DNA from: Leucaena leucocephala
Lineage: Eukaryota > Streptophyta > Magnoliopsida > Fabales > Fabaceae
Direction: 5' to 3'
DNA length: 64,000 bases
Assembly: GCA_037074615.1 (NCBI GenBank)
Contig: JAYWLJ010000075.1
Location: 684,501-748,500, forward strand
This document shows, in pieces, positions 1 through 12,340 of the stretch. How positions within the stretch are numbered: the stretch's first letter is position 1; the number at the start of each line of letters is the position of its first letter. Under the pieces are notes generated by a model. That model was not told the origin of the DNA, searched no databases, and was given only the letters and a program-made list of their open reading frames with translations. The translations under genes were made by a program, and so were the position numbers.

Positions 1-908
1 ATTCAACGATCCTCATATGATTTGGGTAGTCGTAATGTCTTGCTAGAGACCGCTTTCGACTTGTGGGTCAGTTTAGTAACTGGCCTACTGCCAACTTCAT
101 ATGGGCCTACAGGGTAGCACACAAAATAACCCAACACTAGCTGTGATGTCCAAATTTATTGAATCTAAGATATGTCCAGATTCAATGAATAATTTAGGAT
201 GGTTATATATATTTTATATATATATAAATTCGTATATATATTATATATTATAAGAGATATTTGCAAGATTTAATTTATAAGGATAAATTAAATCTCTATC
301 ACTTTTGAATTTGAATTTAAATTGATATGATATATTTGAATTTGAAATTTAAATTGATATGATATCTCAAATTTGATTTATGAGAATAAATCAAATATAA
401 TTTTGTCTTATCTTTATTTTAAATTAAATGAATAGGTGAATTAAATATGTGGGACGGATTTAATATAAATCATATTTATTTAATTAGTTTCTTATCAAAT
501 TATGCAATATATGATATTGTATTAATTTTAGAATTAATGTAAGATTAATTATGAAATCCAACCCAATCAGAACACCAATAGCATCCTATATATTTGACAT
601 TAGGGGTTAGGGTTCTTGATGAGACAAAAAGGGGTAAGGAGAGTGCAAAAGGTTTGAAGATAAGAAACGGCCAAAATAGAGACAGTGAGGACGGATTCTT
701 AAGAAAGCCCTAGAGGGACAAGAGGCGCTAGCAAGTCGTTCGTGGTTGGAACGCTGTTCGTGTAGATACCGGTAGAGGAAGCCGAACTGAGTTGTCGACT
801 TCTTACGATCGAGAAGAGAGCACTAGGTACGACGACAAGTCGTGACTCGTAGACACTTAGGTCGCGATCATACAGGCATCCTGAACGTCAGAAAACCAAA
901 AAGAGACT
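1..908. other. AT-rich, possibly retrotransposon-derived DNA
   Basis: No coding region is visible. The first 150 bases resemble, from memory, LTR or leader segments of plant retrotransposons, but I see no matching second LTR in the window. At about 304-365 an AT-rich unit of about 30 bp is tandemly duplicated. Bases 600-900 turn GC-richer and lead into the minisatellite. The element assignment is inference. Confidence 0.25.
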
Positions 909-1080
909 ACTAGTCGCGACTAGAAGCTGAGGAAATTACGACTGACAACTCCAGAGACGACAGGTCGCGACTAGAGGTTGAGGAGATCGAGACAGAAAAC
1001 TCCAGAGGCGACAGATCGAGACTCGAAGCTGAGTAGGTCGCGACTTAAAACTCCAGAGGCGAAGAGTCGCGACTAGTGAA
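909..1080. repeat. Minisatellite, about 51-bp unit with TCGCGA core
   Basis: Three to four imperfect tandem units of about 50-52 bp begin near 912, 963, 1015 and 1065. Each unit starts with a variant of GTCGCGACTAGAAGCTGAGG and most end with a variant of CTCCAGAGGCGACAG. The CpG density is far above that of the flanking DNA. No reading frame is conserved across the units. Confidence 0.7.
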
Positions 1081-2631
1081 TACGGAGGTCACGACAACAG
1101 TTCGAATACTGAAGATAACACTTCTTTCTACTTGACTTAAACACATTCGGTAGATCCTGGCAAGGAATGAAAAAAAATTTAAAGTTAATTTTTGCTGCGT
1201 ATCTTTCAATTCCCTTCACAATATTCCTCTGATAATAGATGCATGGATTCGAGAAGCCCCGGAGGCTTCCCAATGGCTGGAGGACTTGGAGGGCAGAATC
1301 AAGCATAAAGGTCTCGTCCATTCCACTTCCCTACGCTCTGCCCGATCCAATTTTGTTACATATTAATTGCAATTATATAAGCTTTTCCCTACGCAACCTA
1401 CCTGCTAAACCCATCTTGTATGCTCTCTCTCTCCCCTGACAAATTGGTTTAGTGATTTGGTGGATTTACAATAAAGATTTGCTTGAGTCAGTAACGAATA
1501 TGTACAGTTAATTTTCAGAACGGAGGAAGATATGGAATATCGGTGGAAAATGCTTAAAGATATCCAGCTCAGAACAAAATCATTGGTTCCCAGTATCTCC
1601 GCAGCACCATCGCCAAACCAGTAAGTAGGCTATTTATGGCCAATTTTAATTCAGCCACAGTTTGCCTGCCTGTACTGAGTCGAAAAACAAAGAATTGGAT
1701 CATCAAAATGTTGTACTTTTGTGGGTGGTCATTATACATCTTCCTTTCGTTTTGGCACCTGTGCTTGTGTTCAGGCCAAGGGATGTTCCTGCACCAGATT
1801 CCCAGGAATGCGACGTAAGCCCTGATTGTTATGACCAAGGTGCAAAATAACTGTCTTTTTTCTTATGGCCTCCCTTTCGTACATTATTTAAAGCAATTTT
1901 GTTATGATCTGGTTCACCCTGCACTCTGCCCCATAATTCTTATTTTTATTTTTTCAGATCAGACGAAAACCTCGTACTCCATAGATAACTGCACTGGCCG
2001 TACTCGTATTTTTTCTAGCTCTTCTCTGCACAGCCTAATTCTCACGTTGCCCATCAACAACAAACTATGTGTATATTTATATAGCAGAACCATCCTTTTT
2101 TTCCAAATATATGCTTGTGCGCATATATATTCTCGTCTCTCAATTAATGTGCCGTATATAATCTGATGAGAATTAAGTCTTATTAATCATTAATTACTTA
2201 TATGCTGTAAATCCAATATTGATGCGTTTTGTGGTTCCTTGAATCATGTTAAGAAAATGATGAGGCTTTTGCTACACAAAATATTACCAAAACGCACATT
2301 GCATCCCAAATCCAGATGCCATAGAAAATAAATAATCATATATATTCTCAAATGTGAATATGATTGAAAATACCAAATGAGAACTTTTATAAAATTCGAA
2401 GACACGTGATTCCAAAAAGAAGAAAGGAAGAAAACTACAAATAAAGCTGCATGGAGTAGTAGCCATGAAATTCGATTCTTGTGTAAGGTAATAAGTTTTG
2501 GGAGTGGCCAAAGAAAAAAGGGCAAGTCGGTTACACATGGTCGATGTGACATTGATATTCATAATCTTGTTAAAGTCAAATTATATGGTTGAAGCGTTGG
2601 AAAGGCCAGCGTTTTAGGGCGTTCATCTTGA
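1081..2631. other. Unassigned region
   Basis: No recognised gene. Short open stretches near 1239-1320, 1520-1621 and 1662-1850 are bordered by plausible splice sites: an acceptor near 1518 and a GTAAGT-type donor after about 1621. They could be exons of a small or decayed gene, but I recognise no protein family and do not call a CDS. Confidence 0.3.
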
Positions 2632-2645
2632 AGTATATATATAAG
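2632..2645 (+). promoter_or_regulatory. TATA box upstream of the EF-hand gene
   Basis: A TATATATATAAGG-type motif lies about 95 bp before the ATG at 2737. That spacing fits a plant core promoter with a short 5' leader. It suggests the downstream reading frame was once a transcribed gene. Confidence 0.5.
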
Positions 2646-2736
2646 GAGAGAGTGAAGACGCGATCCCTGATGCTCTGTAGACGAAGCATTTCCAAGCCTT
2701 CTTGAAACCACCAAATCTGAATTCCAAATCACAAAA

Positions 2737-3183
2737 ATGAACATCGCGGTTGTGAATAGCTCTACGATCACGAAGTTTGTGGACCACAAGAACACGTTTG
2801 ATAAATTCGTGAAGGAATGGCTTGCGGTGCTTGACTAAGACGGCGACGGACTGCTTTCGCCGGACGATATTCGCGGCGCATTCCGCAAGTTATTGCCATT
2901 AGGTTACCATCCGCGAGAAAGGGACGAGATCGATGGGCTATGCGGATCGGTATTCGAGAGGTTTGATGAAGATCGAAATGGATCGCTGGACGGCAACGAG
3001 TTCAAGTCCTTCATGACGGAGATCATGAATGCCCTTGCTCGGGGCATCAGTGGCTCTCCCCTCATTGTCGTTCTCGAACAAGGTAGCTTCCTTTCCAAGG
3101 CTGTTCAGACGAATTGGCCAGAGATTGATCCTGCCTCTCTTTTATTTTGTTTTGTTTTGTTGATCCAGTTACTTCTCAACTAA
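2737..3183 (+). pseudogene. EF-hand calcium-binding protein with an in-frame stop
   Basis: Read from the ATG at 2737, this frame encodes a small plant EF-hand protein of about 148 codons, a family that usually has about 140 residues and two EF hands. The first loop reads D-stop-D-G-D-G-L-L-S-P-D-D, with TAA at 2836-2838 (codon 34) in loop position 2, which does not bind calcium. The second loop, DEDRNGSLDGNE (about residues 81-92), is intact, and the family-typical segment GISGSP follows. The frame stays open to TAA at 3181-3183; the hydrophobic last 30 or so residues look unlike the family, so the true end could be earlier. A TATA box lies upstream. It is either a recent nonsense pseudogene or a sequencing error. 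The protein, if made, would be a small calcium sensor. Confidence 0.75.
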
Positions 3184-3740
3184 AGGCATTCATATTGTTT
3201 AAAGACGTATAAAAAAAACGGAACGCAGATTTGGACGTCGACCTAGTTCTAGCCTCAATTTTTTGTTTTATCTTCTGATTATACAATATCCCTCGTATTC
3301 ATCAGATCTGAACTTTTTAGTTTAAATAATTCATTGATGGGAATGATGCACTGACAGAAGACCGTGAAACCAGGGACAAACTGACAAACTCATATTAATA
3401 GGGGGACTAGTGTCAGCGATTAAGAAAAACATAAATCTGTCTTGCAGCTAGCTAGCCCTTCATTTATGGAACAGATTGTCAAATTCAGGGCCAATTATGA
3501 GAGAAATTCCACCCAACCCACTACGAATTTTGATTGCAAGTAATGCTAATTAATTTGTTCTTTCAATGACGAAATTCCTCCCAGTGATGGTTTAACGCTT
3601 TGGTGCAAAATTTCTCAAGAAATGAGAAACACCTAATGAACTTTTCCCCCGAATGACTCTAGGCTTGTATTTTGAGCGAGCGAACTCTGCGCGAATTTCC
3701 TCACCGTGATAACTGAAAAGCGAAATCAGGTCAAGCATAA
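3184..3740. other. Intergenic, nothing recognised
   Basis: Presumed 3' flank of the EF-hand locus. No gene or repeat is recognised. Confidence 0.5.
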
Positions 3741-3930
3741 GTTTTTTTTTTTTGTCCACCTGGTTCATAAGAACTTTTCTCCAACTATATTCAGATCCGA
3801 GCTGCGTCGCGCACCTGGCTATGGTGGATAAGTCTCTCAATGAAAATTTTCTGTATACGCTAAGACTCGAACTCGAGACCTCACTTAACCGATACCAAGC
3901 TGCTTATCACTCACATCATTCCCGTTGGTC
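3741..3930 (-). mobile_element. SINE, family A copy 1
   Basis: A degenerate copy in reverse orientation, with a T-run (the poly-A tail) at 3741-3753 and the tRNA-like head at the right end. The B-box complement (reads GACTCGAACTCGAGA on the plus strand) and the body motif CACCTGGCTATGGTGG are recognisable. It is more diverged than the copies at 33977 and 38107. Confidence 0.8.
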
Positions 3931-4049
3931 ATGCAAAGGATTTTTGTTTGTTCAGAAGAAGAAAGCAAGCTAAAATGGCTGGAGCGGGCCAAGTACTGGG
4001 CCATAAAGCCCAATTAGACCAACATTTTGGGTCAATAGTTAAATTTTGG

Positions 4050-4180
4050 GCCAATACTAGACGGATCGCTCTGTCTGACATTGATATCGCGTAAGAGGAA
4101 AGGAGACTTCGCTCTGCCCTTAAATCGTGGGTGAGCCCAACCCTTTTCTAAAATTTTTCTTATCAAGAAAAAAAAAAGTT
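4050..4180 (+). mobile_element. Repeat family B copy 1 (3' part)
   Basis: It holds the 3' half of the family B consensus: a CTGTCTGACATTGATATCG motif, AAGAGGAAAGGAGA, TTAAATCGTGGGTGAGCCCA, then TTTCTAAAATTTTTCTTATC and an A-run. The 5' part is missing. Confidence 0.65.
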
Positions 4181-7100
4181 TGTCACTTTGTCTTTGCTTT
4201 TTGGGCTACAAAGCAAGCTTAGGAAATGGATAAGTAAAAATTGATCGTGTAATTTAAAAAATAATAATAACTCGTAAATGAAAAGCGCGAGAGCATGCAA
4301 CATGGGATGATGTCTATTTTGGGTTAATTAATCAATAGATAATACGCTTTGCATTGTATTGAAAGAGAAGGAATTAATCAGTTTGTATAAAATTATAGGA
4401 AACCATACTCCTATGCGTGTCTGCATGAATTGGAATCGACGTGAAATGACTTTCAAAACTGGGCAGCCGCCTTTTAGCTATTGGACGGGACGATGCTCCA
4501 TCACGTTGTTATTTAGTTGTCTTAAATTGACTGTTGTCTTTTAGGCACCTGTCTTTCTTGATGTTTATCTTAGCTTTATGCTCTAGACAAGGATTTATTT
4601 TCTAAGTCATGTTTTTCTCCCCCACTTGATCATATAGTTTATCGATTAAGTCTCTAAAATATTAGCTCTCTCTCCCTCACGTTTGATTTTATAACATCAA
4701 ATAATCTATTTTACACTTAAGACAATAATTTGATAAATATACATCCGGGAAAATAGTGAAACGCAATTAACGTTTCCAAGTAGTGTTAGGTAAAAGGGGC
4801 ATTTTATACCAATCCATATATATAATCGCCAGGAAGATAATAGAAAGGGTCGGCTCCAATACGCGCACGCATCGGTGTTGTTTGGTGCGCCCGCCACATG
4901 TTCATTCGCTTCTTTCAATAGTAATAAGTAGGTTGGCTTTTGGTTAACCATAACATAAATCCCTTCATTCGCCAACCGTTGACCCATCTTAACCTCCTCT
5001 TCTCCCCCTTTTGATTCCGTTGTGACTGTTGCTCTGCCTTGTTTGGCCATCCTTTTCTCTTCTCTTCTCTTCTCATTTTCTTTCTCCTTCTTAGACTCTG
5101 TCAAAGCACGGCGTTTCCCGGAATCAACCCCCGCAACATCTCACGGCATCTTCAACATACCGTCGCTGACTCGCTGTTTATATCACGACAATAACTTCAC
5201 ACCAAACTGAATATATGTATCCCAGACCCCACCAATTGTCATTTCATCCATGCTTATTTATTGTTTGTAATTCTCAAAAGCAACGCAGATCTAAAAGCTA
5301 TTCTAATTTTAATATACGAATTAGAAAAAATGTAGAAACTGTGATCATCGTTTTATTCGAATGCATTGTATTTTCCTCTTAATCTTCATCCCTATAAATG
5401 CAAATAATGATTATAAATTATGAGATTCAATTAAATACTGCTCTTTCTTCTGTCAATAAATTAAAGACTACTCTACATAATCGTGTGATAACATTTAGTT
5501 TTAAAAAATTACTAAATTAATGTACGTATTGTGTAACAACAAAATTGAATGCATCTCTATTCGTTCATCGTAATGTTCGTTGATATTTTGATCCAAGGAT
5601 TGCTGCCAACCCGAATAGAGAACGGGATTTATGTTATTTTGATTGCCGCGTAATCCTTCAATCATGTTTAGTTGGTATGTTGATATTCGATTCGCAGCAT
5701 TGTACCAGAATTGAGAAAACCCGTTCCCACGTACTGGCATCCTGGGATTCCATACGGGAAGAAAAATAAAGTACGGGAATCAATATATAACAACATAATG
5801 GCCCCTATTGTTGTGAATCCCCCCCCCCCCCATCTTTTGTACCACCATGAGGTGCTGCTCGTCCGTTTCAACCTTCCGCTTGACTGATTTTTGTTTGGGT
5901 TGAAGTAATTCAATTATGCGCGTGTGCGTATGATATTATTTTGTCTGTTGTAGCAAATTAATATAATTTATAATTTTTTATGCTATTTATTTTATCATAT
6001 TATTAAGTATCTAATTTTAAGGTTTGTGAATGCTTCTATGAATATAAGTATATTTTTTATAAATCGAACTTAATACTTAAAAGAATATAGCATGCCTGAC
6101 AACGTTAAATTAATTTTATATTATTAATATATATGATTTATGATAATCATGCATAATTCATAAAATTTAAATAAATAATTTAATGTTCTTACATAGACTT
6201 TCTAGAAAATAGAATGACAGTTTCATTTTTTATGTGAAGGTCAATTTTCATTAAAGATAAAATAATTATATCAAATATCCATATTGACTAAAGTAACTAT
6301 ATTTTTTTTCAATGCAAGTAAAGTATTGTTTTTGTTAAACTGTATTTTTTAAATTGAGATTTCCCAACGTTATGTTTTTTTTTCTTTTTTTACGATTGAT
6401 ATCTAAACATGCCCTTGGCTTACTTAGTGTCTGTATTCAGGAAAAAATTTCGTTTTTTATGACATGGAATCTAAATAATTAATAATCATATATGTTTTTG
6501 TCATTATTAGTGAGTAATAATAATTTTTAGTTATTATATCTATTGAAAAATCCAAAAGACATGCCTCACGGACGCATCCACTTGTAATATCCAATTCAAT
6601 TTCGGAAGCACAGGATTATGGTTTTTCAAAGAACAAGAAGTCATACTTGTCTACTTACAAATGGGGAAGAAATCCAAACTTTCTAATCTCACAGCATTAG
6701 GTATGTCTACATCTTTTGTCCTGCTTAGGTTAGGTAACTGACTTTACTGACACTTAAAATCGCAAATGGTTCCTTTTCTAAATGACATCATTGAAGTAAT
6801 TTCTAGGTACACAGATATGAGCTACATTCATATATTAGCTTTCAGGCTATTTTACACGTCAATAAATATTTTCCACACCCTCATTTCAAAGATGGACATG
6901 ATTTGAATCAAATGTTTTTTTTTTAATCCGTCAATCATTTAAATTAGAATTATATAGTTTGAGTTTTTTTTTTTTAATTTAAACAATTCAAACTTGTTTT
7001 GTTATCTTCAACTTATATAAAACTTAATTTGAAAAATATCCGTGAAGAATCGTTTTTAATTTACACGCGTTATTATACAAATGTCAAAAATTAAAATAAT

Positions 7101-7640
7101 AAAATATTAAGAGTAAGATAAAATACAATTCTATAAATATGAAAGAAAAATTCTATATTATAAAATACAAAAAATGATTATTCTGAAGGTTATCAAATTC
7201 AGACAATGTTCATTAAAAAATTAGCATCCATGCTTATAATGATTTAAGATCAGCCTGAAATTTATACACGTGAAATTAGATTTTTTAAGCCCAAAAGTGT
7301 TAATAAAGAATTAGGGGGAAACTGTTTTTAGGGAATCTCCTTCTTTCTGATAAAACTATATTAATTTGAAAACAATTTTCTTTTCTATTTTGTTTTTTAC
7401 GAACTAAAACAGTTTACAATATTCACTCAATGTCGATCCATCCATCCGGACCACAAACGGAAACACTGTAATTGGGGCGCAAAATAAAAAAAAAAACAAA
7501 AAAAAACATCAAATCTCATAAGTGCCTATCAATTTACATTAATTAATGTCTGAAACGTGGATCTGGCGTTGGGAACGTGCTTATGATGTATGATTACCGT
7601 TAAATAAAAATCAGTTCAGGAGCGATTAGGATTCAGACAT
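4181..7640. other. AT-rich intergenic DNA
   Basis: About 3.5 kb without a recognised gene. It contains a run of 12 C at about 5821-5832, many A and T homopolymers, and short reading frames with no family resemblance, including one opposite a pyrimidine tract near 5040-5090. Confidence 0.5.
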
Positions 7641-8079
7641 GAGATATGAGGATGGAACGTAGTCGCCTGTCGCAGGTCGGACATATGCGTCCCGTAATTG
7701 TTCGCTGTTTTTGGTTTTATAGCCGTCCCCCTGATGTTCAGGCCGAGCAAGGCTCCTCTTCTTTCTCCATTTGTCCTCGCCATGGCTCCTCTGTTTCTTC
7801 ACCCTCTCCTCTGCTTCTCTCGTGAATTATTTGATACCCTTTCTATCTTTCTTTGATTCTCTCTTTATTTTTTCTTTTCTAATCTTTTTATGTCCCTAAA
7901 GTATTATTTTTTCTTGTCAAAATAAACGTTATTCCTCTCTCTCTCTCTCTTCCCCCTCTCTCCCTCTCTCCTTCCCCCTTTCGACCTCTGTTCCTGTGTC
8001 ATAATCACAAAGACAGAATCCATAGCAGAAACCAGAACGACTCATAGCAGAGCAAAAGGAGCTCAAATTAGTTTAGAGA
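7641..8079 (+). promoter_or_regulatory. WNK gene upstream region and leader
   Basis: This is the probable promoter and 5' leader of the WNK gene. It is pyrimidine-rich, with a CT repeat at about 7935-7980. A 24-codon upstream frame (ATG 7782, stop 7854-7856) would be a uORF if the transcript begins far enough upstream. The transcription start is not determined. Confidence 0.4.
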
Positions 8080-10991
8080 ATGAATGGTGTGGCACACCTT
8101 GAACCGGATTACTCTGAGTTCGTCGAAGTTGATCCTACTGGCAGATACGGCAGAGTATACCGCCCTTCCTCTTCCTCTCTTTCTCCATCTGCCTCTCTCA
8201 GTTGGATGATAATGTTTTCTTTGTTTGTTGCAGTACAATGAAATCCTCGGCAAAGGAGCTTCAAAGACAGTGTATGAATCTAAACTCATTTCGGAATCCG
8301 CATCTGATGGTTATTTTTATTTCGAGTTTTTTTTAAGTGCTCGAGTTGATTGTTTTCTGGAGATTCCCTCCGAATTTGAGCTGTTTCGTGATTTTCTAGT
8401 TTGTAGAACTGGGGATTTGATAGATTTTTCAGTGATTTGGCGGTTTGGCTCCTCAATTAATACAGATATAGAGCATTTGATGAGTATCAAGGGATTGAAG
8501 TCGCATGGAACCAAGTCAAGCTGTATGATTTCCTGCAAAGCCCTGAAGCCCTTGAGAGGCTCTACTGTGAAATTCATCTTCTCAAAACACTGAAGCACAA
8601 AAACATTATGAAATTTTACACTTCTTGGGTTGACACAGCCAATAGAAATATCAACTTCGTCACTGAAATGTTTACTCCTGGTACTCTCAGACAGTAAGTT
8701 CTTCGGATTTCCAGCCATTTTCTTCCCTCCACATTACTTCCAGATCTGTCTTATTTCTTCTTTTACATATTTCTTTGAACGACGGAATAGGTATAGGCTA
8801 AAGCACAAGAGAGTAAACATCAGAGCAGTGAAGCATTGGTGTAGACAGATATTGAGAGGACTTCTGTATCTTCATAGCCACGACCCCCCTGTGATCCACA
8901 GAGATCTCAAATGCGACAACATTTTTATTAATGGAAACCAAGGGGAAGTAAAACTTGGGGATCTTGGCCTCGCAGCAATTCTCAAAAAATCTCACGCTGC
9001 TCATTGTGTCGGTACGTTTATCTCCTCAAAAAACAAGTTGACACCGTTGATAGTTATTAGTTAATGCCTGATTTTTGGAAATTAATAGTAGTGTGGCTGT
9101 TGCTTTAAATATAAAAGGGAGGGTTGATTGAAGCAAGGATGAGTGATTATAGATTGAGTCTTATTTGTTTCTGTTTATCACAGGAACACCTGAGTTTATG
9201 GCCCCAGAAGTATATGAAGAGACGTATAATGAATTGGTTGATATATATTCCTTTGGAATGTGCATATTAGAGATGGTGACATTTGAATATCCTTATAGCG
9301 AATGCACTCATCCAATTCAAATCTACAAGAAAGTTATATCTGTAAGAGGTTCTCTTTCTAGGTAAAGTGAGATTTATTTCATTGGATTGGCTATAATTCA
9401 TTGACATTTTACATCTCCAGGGGAAAAAACCAGATGCTTTGTATAAAGTTAAAGATCCAGAAGTGCGACAATTTGTTGAGAAATGCTTGGCAACAGTGTC
9501 TTTAAGGCTCTCGGCAAGGGAGCTTCTTGATGACCCGTTTCTCCAAATTGATGATAACTTTTATAATTCGGCACTAGTAGACAGTGGAGAATTTGATGAC
9601 TTGGGTCCTTTTGTCCGGCATCCATTCTTAGATCTTCACCGAAGCTATAGCAATTTAAGTAGTGAATACTCAAATTATTATGGATCTGAAGCTCCAGGAT
9701 GCTGGTATTCTCATCCAGGTGACACTGAACCAAGTGGAATTGAACTTTTCGAGCACCGTGATGATGATCCATCTGAAGATGTTGACATAAGCATCAAGGG
9801 CAGGAGGCAAGATGACGGTGGCATCTTTTTGAGACTAAGAATTGCAGATAAAGAAGGTTGAGATGTCATTTATTATAATTTTGTTTCCATGAGTTTATAG
9901 CTGCTGCATATTTCAATACTCAATTTAAACTTAGTTGCCAGACTTCCTATATTGCAGGCCGTATCCGAAATATTCATTTCCCGTTCGACGTTGAGATGGA
10001 CACAGCACTAACCGTGGCAACAGAAATGGTTGCAGAACTTGATATTACTGATCAAGATGTGACCAGAATAGCAGATATGATAGATGGGGAAATTTCTTCC
10101 TTGGTACCTGAATGGAGGCCGGGACCCGGGATTGAGGAGACTCCTCGTTTCGCAAACCAAAAGCACTGTCACAATTGCGCGTCGAATCACACATCAAGTG
10201 GCTCCTTTATGAATTTTCTGCCACATAATTCAGGGGCCAAGAACTCGCAACTCCTTCCGTGTGCTTCAATTCATGGGCGGTTTGAGGAGATTATGTTCCA
10301 GTCTGAGTATGAAGATCACGTTAGAGAAGACGCTCCAAACACATCAACCCAATCAGACTGCTTGCAGTATGAGGAGTTGTGGAAACAACATGAAAGTCGC
10401 GAGATCACTCCCGTAGATTCGGAACGTAGCCATTCTGATGAACAAAATGAACAAGTAGATAAACAAGCAGCAGCAGAAGATAAGGGACAGGTTGTTAGGG
10501 AAAATAGAATTGCACCCAGCTCAAGAAACTGTCTATCAAATCTATCAGGATTCCATTACTTATCTACAATTCGTTCACTCTGTGTTGACCTTGAGGACAA
10601 GTGTGGGAAAGAGATCCAACAGGAACTTAGATGGCTGAGAGCAATGTATCAAATGGAGCTAAGGGAACTCAGAGACCGGCAATTTGGGATGACAACAAAG
10701 TCCTGTCAAAGTAGTAACAGGAAGCACAACAAAGAATATGGCCTTATGTCATTGAACAGAGGCAACCATGGGATTCACTCGAAATCCTTCACTAACGATT
10801 GGAGTTGTGGTTCTCTTGTCGATACGAAGAGCCCCAATTCGGACGCCCGAAGGGCCCGAACTTGTGAGGCGATGGATTTCACTGGTGAAGAAGAAGGTGT
10901 GGTTAGTACAAAGAGTTTGTATGGAGGGTCATTGCTTCCTGTGTCTCTAGGCAGGACAGTGTCCCTCCCAGTCGATGCTGTTGATATATAA
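8080..10991 (+). CDS. WNK: WNK (with-no-lysine) serine/threonine kinase, 7 exons
   Basis: Exons: 8080-8154, 8234-8271, 8466-8693, 8791-9011, 9184-9341, 9421-9856, 9958-10991; all GT-AG and in phase, giving 729 residues. The glycine loop is GKGASKTVY (31-39). In subdomain II the sequence is IEVAWNQVKL, so the usual ATP-binding lysine is Asn, the hallmark of WNKs. The catalytic loop HRDLKCDN is at 150-157, DLG replaces DFG at 171-173, and GTPEFMAPE is at 188-196. An OSR1-C-like fold follows the kinase (about 373-432, GIFLRLRI to ADMIDGEI). The long tail has a coiled-coil-like patch (EIQQELRWLRAMYQMELREL) and ends SLPVDAVDI, as in Arabidopsis WNK1, whose roughly 700-residue size also fits. Plant WNKs act in the cytoplasm in osmotic, flowering and circadian signalling. 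The exact paralogue is uncertain. Confidence 0.95.
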
Positions 10992-11882
10992 AACATATAT
11001 TAGATTCTTTCATACATTTTATATACCTTTACTCAGACTCTTTTCTTCTCAGATAAAATAATTTAGAAACAACAAACTCTATGGAGGGATCATGCCAGCA
11101 AATTGTGAACGGCATAGCCTTTTTTGCACATCTAAAAGTTTTCTTATCAATTTATTATTAATGTTATAAGAAATGACAGAATCAAGTTCCTTTTAGCTTC
11201 AAAATCATATTTAAATATAAGGTTTATAGTTTGATTTGCAAATGATTGGTGGACATTGATCTACAATAATGTGGAATTGGTGTCGGGCAATCCCTTATGG
11301 GCCATATCACACTAGACGACTCCTCAATCATGGAGTGCAGTCGTTTTCAGAAGAGAGAGAAATATGCCGAGAACAAGGGGAAAATATGAATCGCGAGGCG
11401 GGACCCACCATTGAATCGTATTCGGTGCTGTTGGCAAGAATCAAAGCAGTTGGATATCCCTTACATTAGGTCACCTTATTCATGCTGAATTCCTTCCTTA
11501 GAATTTTGTTTTATCGATTTATTTGCTGCTACTCTTTGAAATTATTGAGATCAGCGTCAGCATTTCATTTTCATTCGTTGGCGGATACGCCGAGTTTTTA
11601 TGTTATATTTTATTTTTCAATTTCGTAAATATATTCTCAGTCCTGTCACCTGTGATGTTTTCGGCCATGGAAAAGGAAAACGACACCGTCTAGTACGAGG
11701 GATGGGATCGCCCATGTCATGGAACGATGGAAGCCAAGGATATGTTTTTTTAATCCCTCTATGTGCGTGCCCTTTCAGGGGGGGTTTCGTCAATCAATTT
11801 TTTCACCAGCATTTCTGTGAATCATTTTTTTATTATATTTCTAAAACATATTCATCATTCTATTATTTTTGTTGAGTATACA
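10992..11882. other. 3' flank of WNK, intergenic
   Basis: It probably contains the WNK 3' UTR. A 66-codon open frame at 11269-11469 matches nothing I know and is not called. Confidence 0.5.
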
Positions 11883-12118
11883 CATTTTTAGAAAGGGGTT
11901 AGACTTACTCACGATCTAAGAGCAGAGAGAAATCTCCTTTTCTTCTAAGTAATATTAATGTCGGGCAGAACGAGCCGTTTATTACTCTCAAGCATAAATC
12001 TAGGTATTTAGAAGTTAAGATGCCTCTCCAAGTGCTGCGACTAGAAATACAACAAAATAATATTTTTTAAGATTTAAATACGCTCTAAATAATCGTATAT
12101 ATCACCCCTTCTAAAGTT
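11883..12118 (-). mobile_element. Repeat family B copy 2
   Basis: A nearly full reverse-oriented copy of family B: AGAAAGGGGTTAGACTTACT, CACGATCTAAGAGCAGAGAG, TACTCTCAAGCATAAATC, then AAGTGCTGCGACTAGAAAT. It lies directly next to SINE family A copy 2. Confidence 0.7.
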
Positions 12119-12138
12119 AGTTGAACCCGGTGGTTATT

Positions 12139-12325
12139 TTTTTTTGTTGCCCATCCGATTCACCGAAGTTTTGCCCCGACTACATCCGGATCCGACCCGC
12201 GTCGCGTACCTGGCTATGGTGGGTGAGTCTCCTAACGGGGATTTTCTGCGTATACCAAGGCTCGAATTCGAGATCTCGTTTAAGCGATACCGAACCGCTT
12301 ATCACTCAGACTAACCTCCGTTAGT
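12139..12325 (-). mobile_element. SINE, family A copy 2, with target-site duplication
   Basis: A reverse-oriented copy of about 187 bp with a T-run at the left (poly-A tail) and the tRNA-like head at the right. It is flanked by a 15-bp direct repeat AACCC(G/A)GTGGTTATT at 12124-12138 and 12326-12340, with one mismatch, the signature of LINE-mediated retroposition. Confidence 0.9.
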
Positions 12326-12340
12326 AACCCAGTGGTTATT

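Noticed and set aside
8225..8718. Separate gene near the start of the WNK locus
   Set aside because: The open frames read through intron 2 and exon 3 in wrong phases; the spliced WNK frame explains the conserved segments.
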